A stretch of DNA of 64,000 nucleotides from Pseudomonas sp. CC6-YY-74 (GCF_002025205.1 NZ_CP019947.1:1061501-1125500), one strand, 5' to 3'; counted from the first letter of the stretch, positions 1 to 10,996 are shown. A program made the numbers and translations. The notes: generated by a model from the sequence alone, not told the origin.

Positions 1-2064
<2,064 letters not shown>

Positions 2065-2100
2065 AATCGGCCATCACGTAATGAAAACCAGGAACGCCGC

Positions 2101-2457
2101 ATGAGCTTGCCACCTAATTTGGGCCCGCGTAACGGAATCCTGTCTCTGACGATCAAAGACAAATCCGTGCTCTATGCCGCTTACATGCCCTTTATCAAGA
2201 ATGGCGGGCTGTTTATCCCGACCAACAAGAGCTACAAGCTTGGCGATGAAGTATTCATGTTGCTCAACCTGATGGATGAGCCGGAAAAGATCCCCGTCGC
2301 CGGTAAGGTGGTGTGGATCACCCCTAAGGGCGCGCAGGGTAACCGTGCAGCGGGTGTCGGTGTGCAGTTCAATGACGGTGACAACACCGCGCGGAACAAG
2401 ATCGAGACCTACCTGGCGGGTGCGCTGAAGTCGGACCGGCCAACCCATACCATGTAA
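2101..2457 (+). CDS. pilZ: PilZ-domain type IV pilus assembly protein
   Basis: A 118-residue single-domain PilZ protein. The founding member, P. aeruginosa PilZ, is encoded in the same place after holB and is needed for type IV pilus assembly. The usual RxxxR and (D/N)xSxxG c-di-GMP-binding signatures are not visible (the N-terminus reads GPRNGILSLTIKD), matching the family knowledge that this PilZ does not bind c-di-GMP and acts through protein partners such as PilB and FimX. It starts 36 bases after holB with the purine-rich stretch CCAGGAACG upstream. Confidence 0.93.
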   Translation: MSLPPNLGPRNGILSLTIKDKSVLYAAYMPFIKNGGLFIPTNKSYKLGDEVFMLLNLMDEPEKIPVAGKVVWITPKGAQGNRAAGVGVQFNDGDNTARNKIETYLAGALKSDRPTHTM

Positions 2458-2564
2458 CTGCAGGCGCAAGTCCCAGCTCCAAGCCACACGTAAGCTGCTG
2501 TGCTTCGGGCTTTCTGGTGGGTTGAGGCGCGTGCCTTGCAGCTTTTCGCTTGAGACTGGCCCCG

Positions 2565-3347
2565 ATGCTTATCGATTCCCACTGTCACCTCGATCGCCTC
2601 GATCTGACCGCCCATGACGGCTCCCTCGATGCCGCGCTGGATGCGGCGCGGGCGCGCGGCGTTGGTCATTTTCTCTGCATCGGTGTCAGTGCCGACAATG
2701 CCGCGGCGGTCAAAAGCCTGGCCGAGCGCTATGCCGATGTCGATTGCTCGGTCGGGGTTCATCCTCTGGATCTCGATCCGGGCGCCGCGCCAGTCCTGGA
2801 CTGGTTGCTGGCCGAACTGAACCACCCTCGGGTGGTGGCCATCGGTGAAACCGGGCTGGATTACCATTACGAACCGCAAGCCGCAGAATCACAGCAGCAG
2901 GCCTTCCGCCTGCATCTGCAGGCCGCCCAGATCACCGGCAAGCCGGTGATCGTGCATACCCGGGAAGCGCGTGCCGATACCCTGGCCTTGCTACGCGAGG
3001 CCGCCTTACCGCAGGCCGGGGTGTTGCACTGTTTCACCGAAGACTGGGCGATGGCCAAGGCCGCGCTGGATCTCGGTTTCTATATTTCCCTATCTGGCAT
3101 CGTCACCTTCCGTAATGCCGAGGCGCTGCGCGAAGTCGCCCGTCAGGTGCCGGTCGATCGCTTACTGGTGGAAACCGACTCCCCCTACCTGGCGCCAGTG
3201 CCACACCGCGGCAAACCAAATTTGCCGGAATACGTAAGAGACGTGGCCGAGTATCTGGCGCTGTTGCGGGGCGTGAGTTTCGAGCAGTTGGCCGATCAGA
3301 CCAGCGCCAACTTCAAGCGACTGTTCCCATTGGCGCGGGTTGCCTGA
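2565..3347 (+). CDS. tatD: TatD-family metal-dependent hydrolase (DNase)
   Basis: A 260-residue TIM-barrel metallohydrolase. Metal ligands can be followed in order: DSHCHLD at the start, GETGLDYH near residue 95, VIVHTREA near 130, VLHCFT near 155 and ETDSPYLAP near 205. TatD-like proteins act as 3'-5' exonucleases or endonucleases; the exact substrate of this paralogue (YcfH type, next to holB) is not settled. The ATG at 2565 is chosen because the DSHCHLD motif follows directly; an in-frame upstream start would add only five residues. Confidence 0.9.
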   Translation: MLIDSHCHLDRLDLTAHDGSLDAALDAARARGVGHFLCIGVSADNAAAVKSLAERYADVDCSVGVHPLDLDPGAAPVLDWLLAELNHPRVVAIGETGLDYHYEPQAAESQQQAFRLHLQAAQITGKPVIVHTREARADTLALLREAALPQAGVLHCFTEDWAMAKAALDLGFYISLSGIVTFRNAEALREVARQVPVDRLLVETDSPYLAPVPHRGKPNLPEYVRDVAEYLALLRGVSFEQLADQTSANFKRLFPLARVA

Positions 3348-3571
3348 ATGAGGTGGGCGGATTACTAGCAAGTGGAACGCCGTCAGTCTGGCCATCCGCG
3401 ATCAGTTGGGCGCTACTCGCCGAAGGCAGTACACCGTGAATAACCGGTGCGGCACACTCCTAATGGGCTGTCGCTGCGCTCTGTACGGAGTGCCGCCAGT
3501 TTGATACACGCCGCGATCCGTAGGGACGCAACTCGCCAAAGGCAGTGTGCGGTGGATAATCGGCGCGACAA
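3340..3571. repeat. Diverged 115-bp tandem duplication
   Basis: Two copies of a roughly 115-bp unit lie head to tail after tatD. The best-matching part is 3396-3455 against 3511-3571, both beginning CCGCGATC and sharing ACTCGCC(G/A)AAGGCAGT and an AATAA(C/T)CGG(T/C)GC core. Upstream parts also align (GGAACGCCGTCAGTCT versus GGAGTGCCGCCAGTTT). No coding signal was found. Identity is by eye only. Confidence 0.6.
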
Positions 3572-3606
3572 AAAAAACCCGGGTTCTGGGGGGGAATCCG
3601 GGCTAA
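3572..3606 (-). terminator. Rho-independent terminator of the sRNA
   Basis: On the minus strand AGCCCGG pairs with CCGGGTT across a C-rich loop and is followed by a run of eight T. It ends the proposed rgsA transcript and could also stop read-through from the gene at 3778-4911. Confidence 0.7.
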
Positions 3607-3686
3607 GACCATTAGGAGTAAATCAAGGCACGCGGTCCACGGTACCTTGCCTGGCGGGACACTTGGGGGGAGATGCCCCACCAGTA
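3572..3686 (-). ncRNA. rgsA: Probable RgsA (P16) small regulatory RNA
   Basis: Pseudomonas rgsA, a GacA- and RpoS-dependent Hfq-binding sRNA of about 120 nt, lies beside tatD. Here, on the minus strand about 225 bases beyond the tatD end, there is a RpoS-like -10 (CCAATACT, about 3693-3700), no clear -35, then about 115 nt ending in a GC-rich hairpin and eight T. The 3' part reads ACTCCTAATGGTCTTAGCCC before the hairpin. The call rests on position, strand, promoter type, length and terminator; no alignment was run. Confidence 0.7.
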
Positions 3687-3777
3687 CTCTTGAGTATTGG
3701 CGAAGTTTGCCGAACGTCCAGGCTCATTGGCCTCATTTTTTAAACAGATTTGGAATACCTGGCCGGCTTCTGAGTCC

Positions 3778-4911
3778 TCATCCTGTCGCCAACTGCTGCA
3801 GCAGGCTCAAGGTTTCCTCTATTACCCGTGCCTCGCTGTAAAAATGTGGGGACAGGCGGATGCCGGCGCCACGTTGTGCACAAATCACCTGTTCGGACCT
3901 GAGTTGCTGGAAAAGTGACTGATTATCCCAGCCGGCGAGGCTGAAGGTGACGATGCCGGCGCGCCGAGCCGGGTCAATCGGGCTATGCAGCGTGACGCCG
4001 GGGAGAGTGGCTAGGCCGTCGAGCAGCCACTGCACGCGCTCCTGCACGGCCTTGCCGACCTCGACCATGCCGACTTCCTCAAGCAGCGACAGGCTGGCTT
4101 CCAGCGCCATGGCCCCGAGCATATTCGGGCTGCCACATTCAAAGCGCCTGGCCGATTGCGCGGGTTGCCAATCCTGGCGCAGGTAGTCGCCGTGGTGTTC
4201 AAGCATATGCCAGCCGTATTCATGCAATTCAAGCTGGGCGCGCAGGTCGCTGCGACAATAGAACGCGCCCAGTCCTTCCGGGCCGAGTAGCCATTTATGC
4301 CCATCGGCCATGGCGAAGGCGCACTGGCAAGCCTGGACATCGAAGGGCAGGGCGCCGAGCTGCTGGATCGCGTCGACGCAGAACAATACGCCGCGTTGCT
4401 GGCAGCCATGGCCGAGGCGCTGCAGGTCCAGGCGCAGGCCGCTGGCGTATTGCACAGCGCTGATCGACAGCAGCCGGGTGCGCGGGCCGCAGGCGTTGAG
4501 TAGGTTGGTTTCCGGGTTGCCGCTATGCAGGTCGACCTTGATTACTTCGACTCCTTGCGGCTTGAGCGCCTCCCAGACCACCCGATTGGAGGGGAACTCC
4601 TCGTTGCTGATCACCACCTGGTCGCCCGCATGCCAGTCCAGGCCGAACGCCACGAAGGACAGCGCCTGCGAGGTGCTTTTGACCAGTGCGATATCGTCAC
4701 TGCAGGGGGCATTGAGCAAGCGGGTCAGGCGTTCACGCAGGCGGCGCTCGACTAGCAGCCAATCTGCGTAGTCGCGGGCGCCAACCTGAGCGTTCTGTTC
4801 GGCAAACCGCGTGACCGCCAGCACTGCACGCCGTGGCCAGGGCGCGACTGCGGCGTGGTTCAGGTACCGGATGCCGGGAAGTTGCGGAAACTCGTCATGA
4901 ATGCCGTACAT
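3778..4911 (-). CDS. Class V aminotransferase-fold PLP enzyme
   Basis: A 377-residue fold-type I PLP protein. The PLP-binding lysine is in ADGHKWLLGPEG at about residue 210, preceded by FCVDAIQQLGALPFD, which has the class V Asp and Gln positions. It resembles the cysteine desulfurase/isopenicillin-N epimerase branch, but the catalytic Cys loop typical of SufS or IscS is not recognisable, so the substrate is unknown. It is divergent from the TetR gene at 4988 across a 76-bp spacer, which suggests control by that regulator (inference). Confidence 0.8.
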   Translation of the reverse strand: MYGIHDEFPQLPGIRYLNHAAVAPWPRRAVLAVTRFAEQNAQVGARDYADWLLVERRLRERLTRLLNAPCSDDIALVKSTSQALSFVAFGLDWHAGDQVVISNEEFPSNRVVWEALKPQGVEVIKVDLHSGNPETNLLNACGPRTRLLSISAVQYASGLRLDLQRLGHGCQQRGVLFCVDAIQQLGALPFDVQACQCAFAMADGHKWLLGPEGLGAFYCRSDLRAQLELHEYGWHMLEHHGDYLRQDWQPAQSARRFECGSPNMLGAMALEASLSLLEEVGMVEVGKAVQERVQWLLDGLATLPGVTLHSPIDPARRAGIVTFSLAGWDNQSLFQQLRSEQVICAQRGAGIRLSPHFYSEARVIEETLSLLQQLATG

Positions 4912-4987
4912 GGTCGGATGATCCGTGCAATTTTGCGTTAGTTAGGCATAATACTCGGCTTCGATTTTCGACCTCTTAGTCCTTCTT

Positions 4988-5626
4988 ATGCAGAATGAAC
5001 CCCGTAAGGTCCGTGAGTTTCGCCGCCGCGAACAGGAAATTCTCGACACCGCGCTGAAACTGTTCCTTGAACAGGGTGAAGACAGCGTTACTGTCGAGAT
5101 GATCGCTGACGCCGTCGGTATCGGCAAAGGCACCATCTACAAACACTTCAAGTCCAAGGCGGAGATCTACCTGCGCTTGATGCTCGACTACGAGCGCGAC
5201 TTGAACGAGTTGCTGCATTCGGCCGACATCGACCGTGATAAGGAAGCACTGTCACGCGCCTACTTCGAGTTCCGCATGCGTGATCCGCAACGCTACCGCT
5301 TGTTCGACCGCCTGGAAGAGAAGGTGGTCAAGAGCAATCAGGTGCCGGAACTGGTTGAGCAGTTGCACAAGATCCGCGCCTCCAACTTTGAACGTCTGAC
5401 TCAGCTGATCAAGGGCCGTATCGCCGAAGGCAAGTTGGAAGACGTGCCGCCGTATTTCCATTATTGCGCGGCTTGGGCGTTGGTGCATGGCGCCGTGGCG
5501 CTCTATCACTCGCCGTTCTGGAGCAATGTGCTGGAAGATCAGGAGGGGTTCTTCCAGTTCCTCATGGATATCGGTGTGCGCATGGGCAACAAGCGCAAGC
5601 GTGACCCCGAGACTCCGACTAGTTGA
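4988..5626 (+). CDS. TetR/AcrR-family transcriptional regulator
   Basis: A 212-residue protein with an N-terminal TetR helix-turn-helix at about residues 12-58 (ILDTALKLFLEQG, then TVEMIADAVGIGKGTIYKHF) and a helical C-terminal ligand domain. In P. aeruginosa a TetR regulator also sits a little downstream of the tatD locus, so this is probably its orthologue, but I do not assign a name. The short divergent spacer with the PLP enzyme at 3778-4911 makes that gene and itself the likeliest targets. Confidence 0.88.
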   Translation: MQNEPRKVREFRRREQEILDTALKLFLEQGEDSVTVEMIADAVGIGKGTIYKHFKSKAEIYLRLMLDYERDLNELLHSADIDRDKEALSRAYFEFRMRDPQRYRLFDRLEEKVVKSNQVPELVEQLHKIRASNFERLTQLIKGRIAEGKLEDVPPYFHYCAAWALVHGAVALYHSPFWSNVLEDQEGFFQFLMDIGVRMGNKRKRDPETPTS

Positions 5627-5715
5627 CGCTATTCGGCCGGTTGATAGCGCATACAGTGCATGTGCCGTAGCGGGTTGCGGCGATATACTCCGAGTAATGT
5701 TAACCGGAGTCCTCC

Positions 5716-6684
5716 ATGATTGTTGACCGCCAAGGTAGACGCTTTCGCAATCTGCGAGTAAGCCTCACCTCCGCCTGTAATTACGCCTGTACCTACTGCG
5801 TGCCCGACGGCAAGCGCCTGGTCGCGGCCCAGGACGAGCTGTCCGCCGAGGCCATGGTGCGCGGTGTCGGCTACCTTATCGAAGCTGCGGGTATCGAGCG
5901 CTTGCGTATTACCGGTGGCGAGCCCCTGGTCAGTCCGAAGCTGGAGGCGTTTCTGCGCGGCGTCAGCCCGCTGGGGTTGGCCGATATCAGTCTGACCAGC
6001 AACGGCCAACTGCTCTCGCGCAAGCTGCCGTTGCTGCTGGAAAACGGCATTCGCCGCCTCAACGTATCCCTGGATACCCTTGATCCCGTTGCTTTCCGGA
6101 CCATTGCCCGCGGTGGTGATCTGCCCACTGTCTTGGCCGGCTTGGACGAAGCGCATGCCGCCGGCATGCGGATCAAACTCAACATGGTGCCGCTACGCGG
6201 GCAGAACCTCGATCAGGTTCTGCCGTTGCTGGAGTATTGTCTGGAGCGCGGTTTCGAACTGCGCTTTATCGAGCTGATGCGCATGGGCCATCTGGCGCGC
6301 GACGGCAACAGTTTCCTGCGCCAGTTCGTCGGCATGCCCGAGCTGTTGACCATGATCGGCGAGCGCTACGACTATACCCAGGCCGATGCGCCGGTGGATG
6401 CCACTGCGTTGCGCTACGAGGTTCCCGGTCAGGGCTTTTTCGGTGTGATTGCCAACGAAACTGTGCCGTTCTGCCGGACATGTTCACGTTTGCGCCTGTC
6501 GTCGACCGGCTGGCTGCATGGCTGTCTGTCGTCGAGCAATCGCCACTATGTCGGCGATCTGCTCGATAAACCGCGTCACCAGGCTTTACCGGCTTTGCAG
6601 GGGTTGCTGGTCAAGGCGCTGGGTGACAAGCAGGAGGTTGCCTTTTCCGGGGGTGTGACCGTCATGAAGATTATTGGAGGGTGA
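5716..6684 (+). CDS. moaA: MoaA-family radical SAM GTP 3',8-cyclase
   Basis: A 322-residue radical SAM protein. The N-terminal cluster motif is CNYACTYC (CX3CX2C, near residue 19), the SAM-binding ITGGEPL is near residue 70, and the C-terminal second [4Fe-4S] site is FCRTC followed by 13 residues and a Cys (CX2CX13C), the arrangement found in MoaA. The C-terminus ends in GG, as in MoaA, where the GG tail enters the active site. It would convert GTP to 3',8-cH2GTP in molybdenum cofactor synthesis. No other moa gene is adjacent, so it may be a paralogue; family is firm, exact role less so. Confidence 0.82.
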   Translation: MIVDRQGRRFRNLRVSLTSACNYACTYCVPDGKRLVAAQDELSAEAMVRGVGYLIEAAGIERLRITGGEPLVSPKLEAFLRGVSPLGLADISLTSNGQLLSRKLPLLLENGIRRLNVSLDTLDPVAFRTIARGGDLPTVLAGLDEAHAAGMRIKLNMVPLRGQNLDQVLPLLEYCLERGFELRFIELMRMGHLARDGNSFLRQFVGMPELLTMIGERYDYTQADAPVDATALRYEVPGQGFFGVIANETVPFCRTCSRLRLSSTGWLHGCLSSSNRHYVGDLLDKPRHQALPALQGLLVKALGDKQEVAFSGGVTVMKIIGG

Positions 6685-6760
6685 GAGCCGCAAGCCGCAA
6701 AAAGGGTGATTTCTATCGGTTGTGCAAGGCATCCTGGCTTGAAGCTTGACGCTAAAAAGT

Positions 6761-7651
6761 ATGACTGATTTCCCGATTGCCTATATCGAACCGGTATTCC
6801 GCCCGCCAAGCGAGGCCCACTCGCTGATTCTGCCGGTGACCAACGGCTGCTCCTGGAATAACTGCACCTTTTGCGAGATGTACACCGAGGCGCAGAAGAA
6901 ATTCCGTGCCCGCGATGAGCGGGAGGTGCTGGACGAAATTCGCCGCGCTGGCGAGCGGCTGATCGTGCAGCGGGTGTTTCTCGCCGATGGCGATGCCCTG
7001 GTGCTGCCGACGCGACGTTTGCTGGTCATCCTATCGGCCATTCGTGAGCACATGCCGGATGTCGAGCGGGTCTCGAGCTATTGCCTGCCACGCAATCTGC
7101 GCAAGAAATCGGTCGATGAGCTGAAGGAGCTGGCCGATGCCGGGCTGCGTATGGCCTATGTGGGCTGCGAGTCGGGTGACGACGAGGTGCTGGCGCGGGT
7201 CAACAAGGGCGAAACGTTCGAGTCCAGCCTGAGTGCCCTGGACAAGCTTGGCCAGGCAGGGATCACTCGTTCGGTGATGATCCTCAATGGTCTTGGTGGT
7301 AGCACCTTGAGCGTGCAGCATGCCGATAACTCGGCGCGCCTGATGAATGCCGCGCAACCGGAGTTCCTCTCGACCCTGGTGGTCAGTTTTCCCCAGGGCG
7401 AGGCGCGTTTTCGTCAGGCGTTCGCCGATTATCAGACATTGAGTCAGGAGCAACTGTTCATCGAGGTCGAGCGCCTGTTGCAAGGGCTTGAACTGCGCGA
7501 CACGGTGTTTCGCAGCGACCATGCCTCCAACTACCTGGTACTCAAAGGCATCCTGGGTGCGGACAAGCCGCGTCTGTTGGCGCAGGTGCGCGCCGCCATC
7601 GAACAGCCGCAGGGTGCCGGGTTGCGTCAGGAGTGGCAGCGCGGCCTGTGA
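6761..7651 (+). CDS. Radical SAM protein of unknown substrate
   Basis: A 296-residue protein. The cluster motif is NGCSWNNCTFCEMY near residue 27, that is CX4CX2C rather than the usual CX3CX2C; this spacing recurs in a subgroup of radical SAM proteins. LADGDALVLP corresponds to the SAM-binding strand. There is no extra iron-sulfur Cys cluster or B12 domain. It follows the MoaA-like gene by 76 bases on the same strand and precedes a lipoprotein gene. The ATG at 6761 is preferred over a TTG five codons upstream. Substrate unknown. Confidence 0.82.
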   Translation: MTDFPIAYIEPVFRPPSEAHSLILPVTNGCSWNNCTFCEMYTEAQKKFRARDEREVLDEIRRAGERLIVQRVFLADGDALVLPTRRLLVILSAIREHMPDVERVSSYCLPRNLRKKSVDELKELADAGLRMAYVGCESGDDEVLARVNKGETFESSLSALDKLGQAGITRSVMILNGLGGSTLSVQHADNSARLMNAAQPEFLSTLVVSFPQGEARFRQAFADYQTLSQEQLFIEVERLLQGLELRDTVFRSDHASNYLVLKGILGADKPRLLAQVRAAIEQPQGAGLRQEWQRGL

Positions 7652-7715
7652 TGGCGTGGAACCTGCATTACTGCCCTATCCGCCGGTATTCCGTCGCCGG
7701 CATGGGAGGAGAGTG

Positions 7716-8318
7716 ATGCGCAGTCTGATGTTAATCCTGGCGTTGATGGTCTTGGGCGGCTGCATGAAGGTCAGCGACCTGGCCGATGGCGCCGCCTATC
7801 AATTGCGCGATGCCGGTTTTCTCGATCATGGGCAAACCGAGCGCATGGCCTCGCGCCGCCTGCAGCAGGACTCTTTCATCTATATCGTCCAGGGGCACTT
7901 CGTTCCCCCCGGCGCGGCCTATCCGCGCCCGAATGTGGTGGCGGAAGAGGCGTTCAAGGGCTTCGTCGAGTATTTCCCGCTGGTCCGTCGGGCGCGCAGC
8001 CCGGCCGGGCTGGAGGAGGCCATGGGCCAGGCGCGCGCGGCCGGCGCGCATTATCTGCTCTACAGCCGCTTCGCCTATGCCGATGATCGCATCGGTACCG
8101 GCGATGAGTGGGCGGATGAGCAGGCGCTGGACCGGCTCGGCACCGACCGTAGCGTCATCCAGTTGATGCTGATCGAGACCAATACCCGTTATCTGGTCGA
8201 TACCGCGCGAATTCGCAGCCGTGGCGGCTTCCTGACGTTCTATGATGCCAAACCAGAAGATTTGCTCGGTCCGCCGCTGCGCGATTATGCCCGCAGCCTG
8301 ATTGGGCTGAGCCGCTAA
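7716..8318 (+). CDS. Putative outer-membrane lipoprotein (DUF4823-like)
   Basis: A 200-residue protein with a lipoprotein signal (MRSLMLILALMVLGGC, lipobox LGGC at about residues 13-16). The mature part resembles the Pseudomonas DUF4823 family found beside the DUF1285 gene near the etf locus. Residue +2 after the Cys is Met, not Asp, so outer-membrane sorting is expected. An AGGAGAG Shine-Dalgarno stands just before the ATG. Function unknown. Confidence 0.8.
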   Translation: MRSLMLILALMVLGGCMKVSDLADGAAYQLRDAGFLDHGQTERMASRRLQQDSFIYIVQGHFVPPGAAYPRPNVVAEEAFKGFVEYFPLVRRARSPAGLEEAMGQARAAGAHYLLYSRFAYADDRIGTGDEWADEQALDRLGTDRSVIQLMLIETNTRYLVDTARIRSRGGFLTFYDAKPEDLLGPPLRDYARSLIGLSR

Positions 8319-8328
8319 GGAAACTCAC

Positions 8329-8898
8329 ATGACCGACCCAGGCAAAAAAGCCGGCGACCTGCTGGCGCAAATCCCCAAGAGCGAGAAGAAGGGCTTGCCG
8401 CCCGTGCACCTGTGGAACCCTGATTTTTGCGGCGATATCGACATGCGCATCGCCCGTGACGGTAGCTGGTTCTACATGGGCACCCCGATTGGTCGCAAGC
8501 CGATGGTCAAGTTGTTCTCCACCATCATCCGCCGCGATGGCGACGATTACTTCCTGATCACCCCGGTGGAGAAGGTCGGCATCAAGGTCGACGATGCGCC
8601 CTTCGTTGCCGTCAGCCTGCAGGTCGACGGTGAGGGCGAGGCGCAGGTGCTGCGGTTCACCACTAACGTCGAGGAGGAGGCCGTCGCCGGCGCCGAGCAT
8701 CCGCTACGCGTGGTGCTTAGTGAGCGGACCCAGGAGCCGTCGCCCTACGTGCATGTGCGCAGCAACCTGGAGGCATTGATTCACCGCAATGTGTTTTATC
8801 AGTTGGTCGAGTTGGCGGTGCCACGCGAGATCGACGGTAAGACCTGGCTGGGGGTGTGGAGCAGTGGCGAGTTCTTCCCGATTGGGCCGCAGCCCTAG
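8329..8898 (+). CDS. DUF1285 family protein
   Basis: A 189-residue soluble protein beginning 10 bases after the lipoprotein stop. The segment VHLWNPDFCGDIDMRIARDGSWFYMG and the later LGVWSSGEFFPIG are features I associate with DUF1285, a conserved two-domain family of unknown function in Pseudomonas and relatives. No catalytic motif or signal peptide is seen. It converges on the ETF-QO gene, with a shared bidirectional terminator between them. Confidence 0.82.
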   Translation: MTDPGKKAGDLLAQIPKSEKKGLPPVHLWNPDFCGDIDMRIARDGSWFYMGTPIGRKPMVKLFSTIIRRDGDDYFLITPVEKVGIKVDDAPFVAVSLQVDGEGEAQVLRFTTNVEEEAVAGAEHPLRVVLSERTQEPSPYVHVRSNLEALIHRNVFYQLVELAVPREIDGKTWLGVWSSGEFFPIGPQP

Positions 8899-8980
8899 GG
8901 CTCGGCGGCAGGGCGAGATCGCCGGGTGCAGCGTACGCAGCATGTTCATGAGGTCCCGGCGCACCCTGCGGACTAAAGAA

Positions 8981-9006
8981 AAAGGCTCCCGAGGGAGCCT
9001 TTTTTG
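8981..9006. terminator. Bidirectional terminator between convergent genes
   Basis: The stem AGGCTCCC/GGGAGCCT has A-rich sequence on the left and six T on the right, so it can end both the DUF1285 transcript (plus) and the ETF-QO transcript (minus). Confidence 0.85.
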
Positions 9007-9012
9007 CGCGTC

Positions 9013-10677
9013 TTACATATTGGGGTAGTTAGGTCCGCCGGCGCCTTCCGGTGCCACCCAGTTGATGTTCTGGGCGGGGTCCTTGATGTCGCAGGTCTTG
9101 CAGTGCACGCAGTTCTGCGCGTTGATCTGGAACTTCTTCTCGCCGTCTTCCAGGGTGACGATTTCGTATACGCCGGCAGGGCAGTAGCGTTGCGCCGGTT
9201 CGTCGTACAGCGGCAGGTTCTTGGTCAGCGGAATACTCGGGTCGGCGAGCTTCAGGTGGCAGGGTTGTTCCTCTTCATGGTTGGTGTTGGAGAGGAATAC
9301 CGAGCTGAGTTTGTCGAAGCTGAGCTTGCCGTCTGGTTTCGGGTAGTCGATTCGCGTCGACTCGGCAGCCGGTTTAAGGGTGGCGTAATCCGGCTTGGTG
9401 TCGTGCAGGGTGAAGGGGATCTTGCCGCCGAACCAGTTCTGGTCGATGTAGTTGAACGCGCCGCCACCGAGGACGCCGAACTTGTGGATCGCCGCGCCGA
9501 AGTTACGGCTGCTGAACAGTTCGTCGTACAGCCAGCTAGCCTTGAAGGCGTCGACGTAGCCGGTCAGCTGGTCGCCACCTTCGCGTCCGGCGAACAGCGC
9601 GTCGGCCACCGCGTCGGCGGCGAGCATGCCGGACTTCATGGCGGTGTGGCTGCCCTTGATCTTGGCGAAGTTGAGGGTGCCGAGGTCGCAACCGATCAGC
9701 GCGCCGCCGTTGAAGACCATCTTCGGCAGCGAGTTGAGGCCGCCTTTACTGATGGCGCGTGCGCCGTAAGCCACGCGCTTGCCGCCTTCCAGATACTGGG
9801 CAATCACCGGGTGGTGCTTGTAGCGCTGGAACTCGTCGAACGGCGACAGATGCGGGTTGCTGTAGGACAGGTCGACGATCAGGCCTACTACGACCTGGTT
9901 GTTCTCCAGGTGATAGAGGAAGGAACCACCGGTGTTTTCACTGTCGACCAGCGACAGCGGCCAGCCGGCGGTATGTACCACCAAACCTTGCTCGTGCTTG
10001 GCCGGGTCGATGTCCCAGATTTCCTTGATGCCGATGCCGTAATGCTGGGCGTCGGCTTCGCTGTCGAGGTTGTACTTCTTGATCAGTTGCTTGCCGATAT
10101 GGCCACGGCAGCCTTCGGCGAACAGGGTGTACTTGGCGCGCAACTCCATGCCGGGGGTGAAATAACCCTCTTTCGGATTGCCTTCGCGGTCGACGCCCAG
10201 GTCGCCGGTGAGAATGCCGTAGACCGAGCCCTTCTCGTCGATCAGGGCTTCCTGGGCGGCGAAGCCGGGGTAGATTTCCACGCCCAGGTTTTCGGCTTGT
10301 TGCGCTAGCCAGCGGCACAGATTGCCCAGGGAAATGATGTAGTTGCCCTGGTTGTGCATGGTCTTGGGCACGAACAGGTCGGGAATTCGGCTGGCTTTTG
10401 TCGCGTTATTCAGCAGGTAGATGTCGTCGCGCTTGACCGGGGTGTGCAGCGGTGCGCCGAGTTCCTTCCAGTCAGGGAACAGTTCGTTCAGGGCGCGCGG
10501 CTCGAACACCGCACCGGAGAGAATATGCGCACCGACTTCGGAGCCTTTTTCAACCACGCAGACGCTGATTTCCTTGCCCGCTTCGGCGGCTTTCTGCTTC
10601 AGTCGGCAGGCGGCGGACAGGCCGGCTGGGCCGGCGCCGACGATGACGACGTCGAATTCCATAAACTCGCGTTCCAC
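9013..10677 (-). CDS. etfD: Electron transfer flavoprotein-ubiquinone oxidoreductase
   Basis: A 554-residue membrane-associated flavoprotein that moves electrons from reduced ETF to ubiquinone. It has the N-terminal FAD motif [14 protein letters not shown] at about residue 12-25, the family's central substrate/UQ domains and a C-terminal [4Fe-4S] site with CPAGVYE and [13 protein letters not shown] near residues 495-540. The GTG at 10677 is preceded by AGGAG seven bases upstream. It is divergent from etfBA, and a PsrA-type palindrome lies in the shared promoter. Confidence 0.96.
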   Translation of the reverse strand: MEREFMEFDVVIVGAGPAGLSAACRLKQKAAEAGKEISVCVVEKGSEVGAHILSGAVFEPRALNELFPDWKELGAPLHTPVKRDDIYLLNNATKASRIPDLFVPKTMHNQGNYIISLGNLCRWLAQQAENLGVEIYPGFAAQEALIDEKGSVYGILTGDLGVDREGNPKEGYFTPGMELRAKYTLFAEGCRGHIGKQLIKKYNLDSEADAQHYGIGIKEIWDIDPAKHEQGLVVHTAGWPLSLVDSENTGGSFLYHLENNQVVVGLIVDLSYSNPHLSPFDEFQRYKHHPVIAQYLEGGKRVAYGARAISKGGLNSLPKMVFNGGALIGCDLGTLNFAKIKGSHTAMKSGMLAADAVADALFAGREGGDQLTGYVDAFKASWLYDELFSSRNFGAAIHKFGVLGGGAFNYIDQNWFGGKIPFTLHDTKPDYATLKPAAESTRIDYPKPDGKLSFDKLSSVFLSNTNHEEEQPCHLKLADPSIPLTKNLPLYDEPAQRYCPAGVYEIVTLEDGEKKFQINAQNCVHCKTCDIKDPAQNINWVAPEGAGGPNYPNM

Positions 10678-10996
10678 AGGTTATCTCCTACTCAAGGCTC
10701 TCAAATTTTATTTGACGATCAGGCTCGTTCCCTGGGCGATGCTGGCGCATTATATCTGCACCCTCCGAACGGGCCAATACAAACGTTTGTTTGAATATTC
10801 TGTAGTCCTGTTAGAATCCTACTACATCACGGATGACTGGCCGACTCATTGTATTGACCAGGCTAGGCCGTGCAGTCAAGATACGGGCGGTTTTGCGTTC
10901 GCCGTCTGGGCTGAGGGTCGGTTCCGGCCGATTTGCATTACCCGCCATGTTCGCTTCTGGCGACATTCCTATTCACCGGAGAGTAACGAGGAATCC
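10678..10996. promoter_or_regulatory. Divergent promoter region etfD / etfBA
   Basis: A 319-bp AT-richer spacer between two divergently transcribed parts of the ETF pathway. It holds the PsrA-like palindrome at 10780-10793 roughly mid-way, and ribosome-binding sites for both genes (AGGAG before etfD, GGAGAGTAACGAGG before etfB). No small gene is supported here. Confidence 0.7.
10780..10793. promoter_or_regulatory. PsrA-type operator
   Basis: The sequence CAAAC-GTTT-GTTTG fits the published PsrA consensus (G/C)AAAC(N2-4)GTTT(G/C). PsrA is a TetR-family repressor released by long-chain acyl-CoA and known to control fatty-acid oxidation genes in Pseudomonas. Placement between etfD and etfBA fits coordinated induction with beta-oxidation. 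The match is direct; occupancy is inferred. Confidence 0.7.

Noticed and set aside
3447-3743. Plus-strand open frame of 98 codons after tatD
   Set aside because: It overlaps the tandem repeat and the sRNA with its terminator on the other strand, has no ribosome-binding site, and its composition is not protein-like.
9004-10308. Long plus-strand open frame opposite ETF-QO
   Set aside because: It is an antisense shadow of etfD caused by GC-rich third positions; the minus-strand gene has clear motifs.
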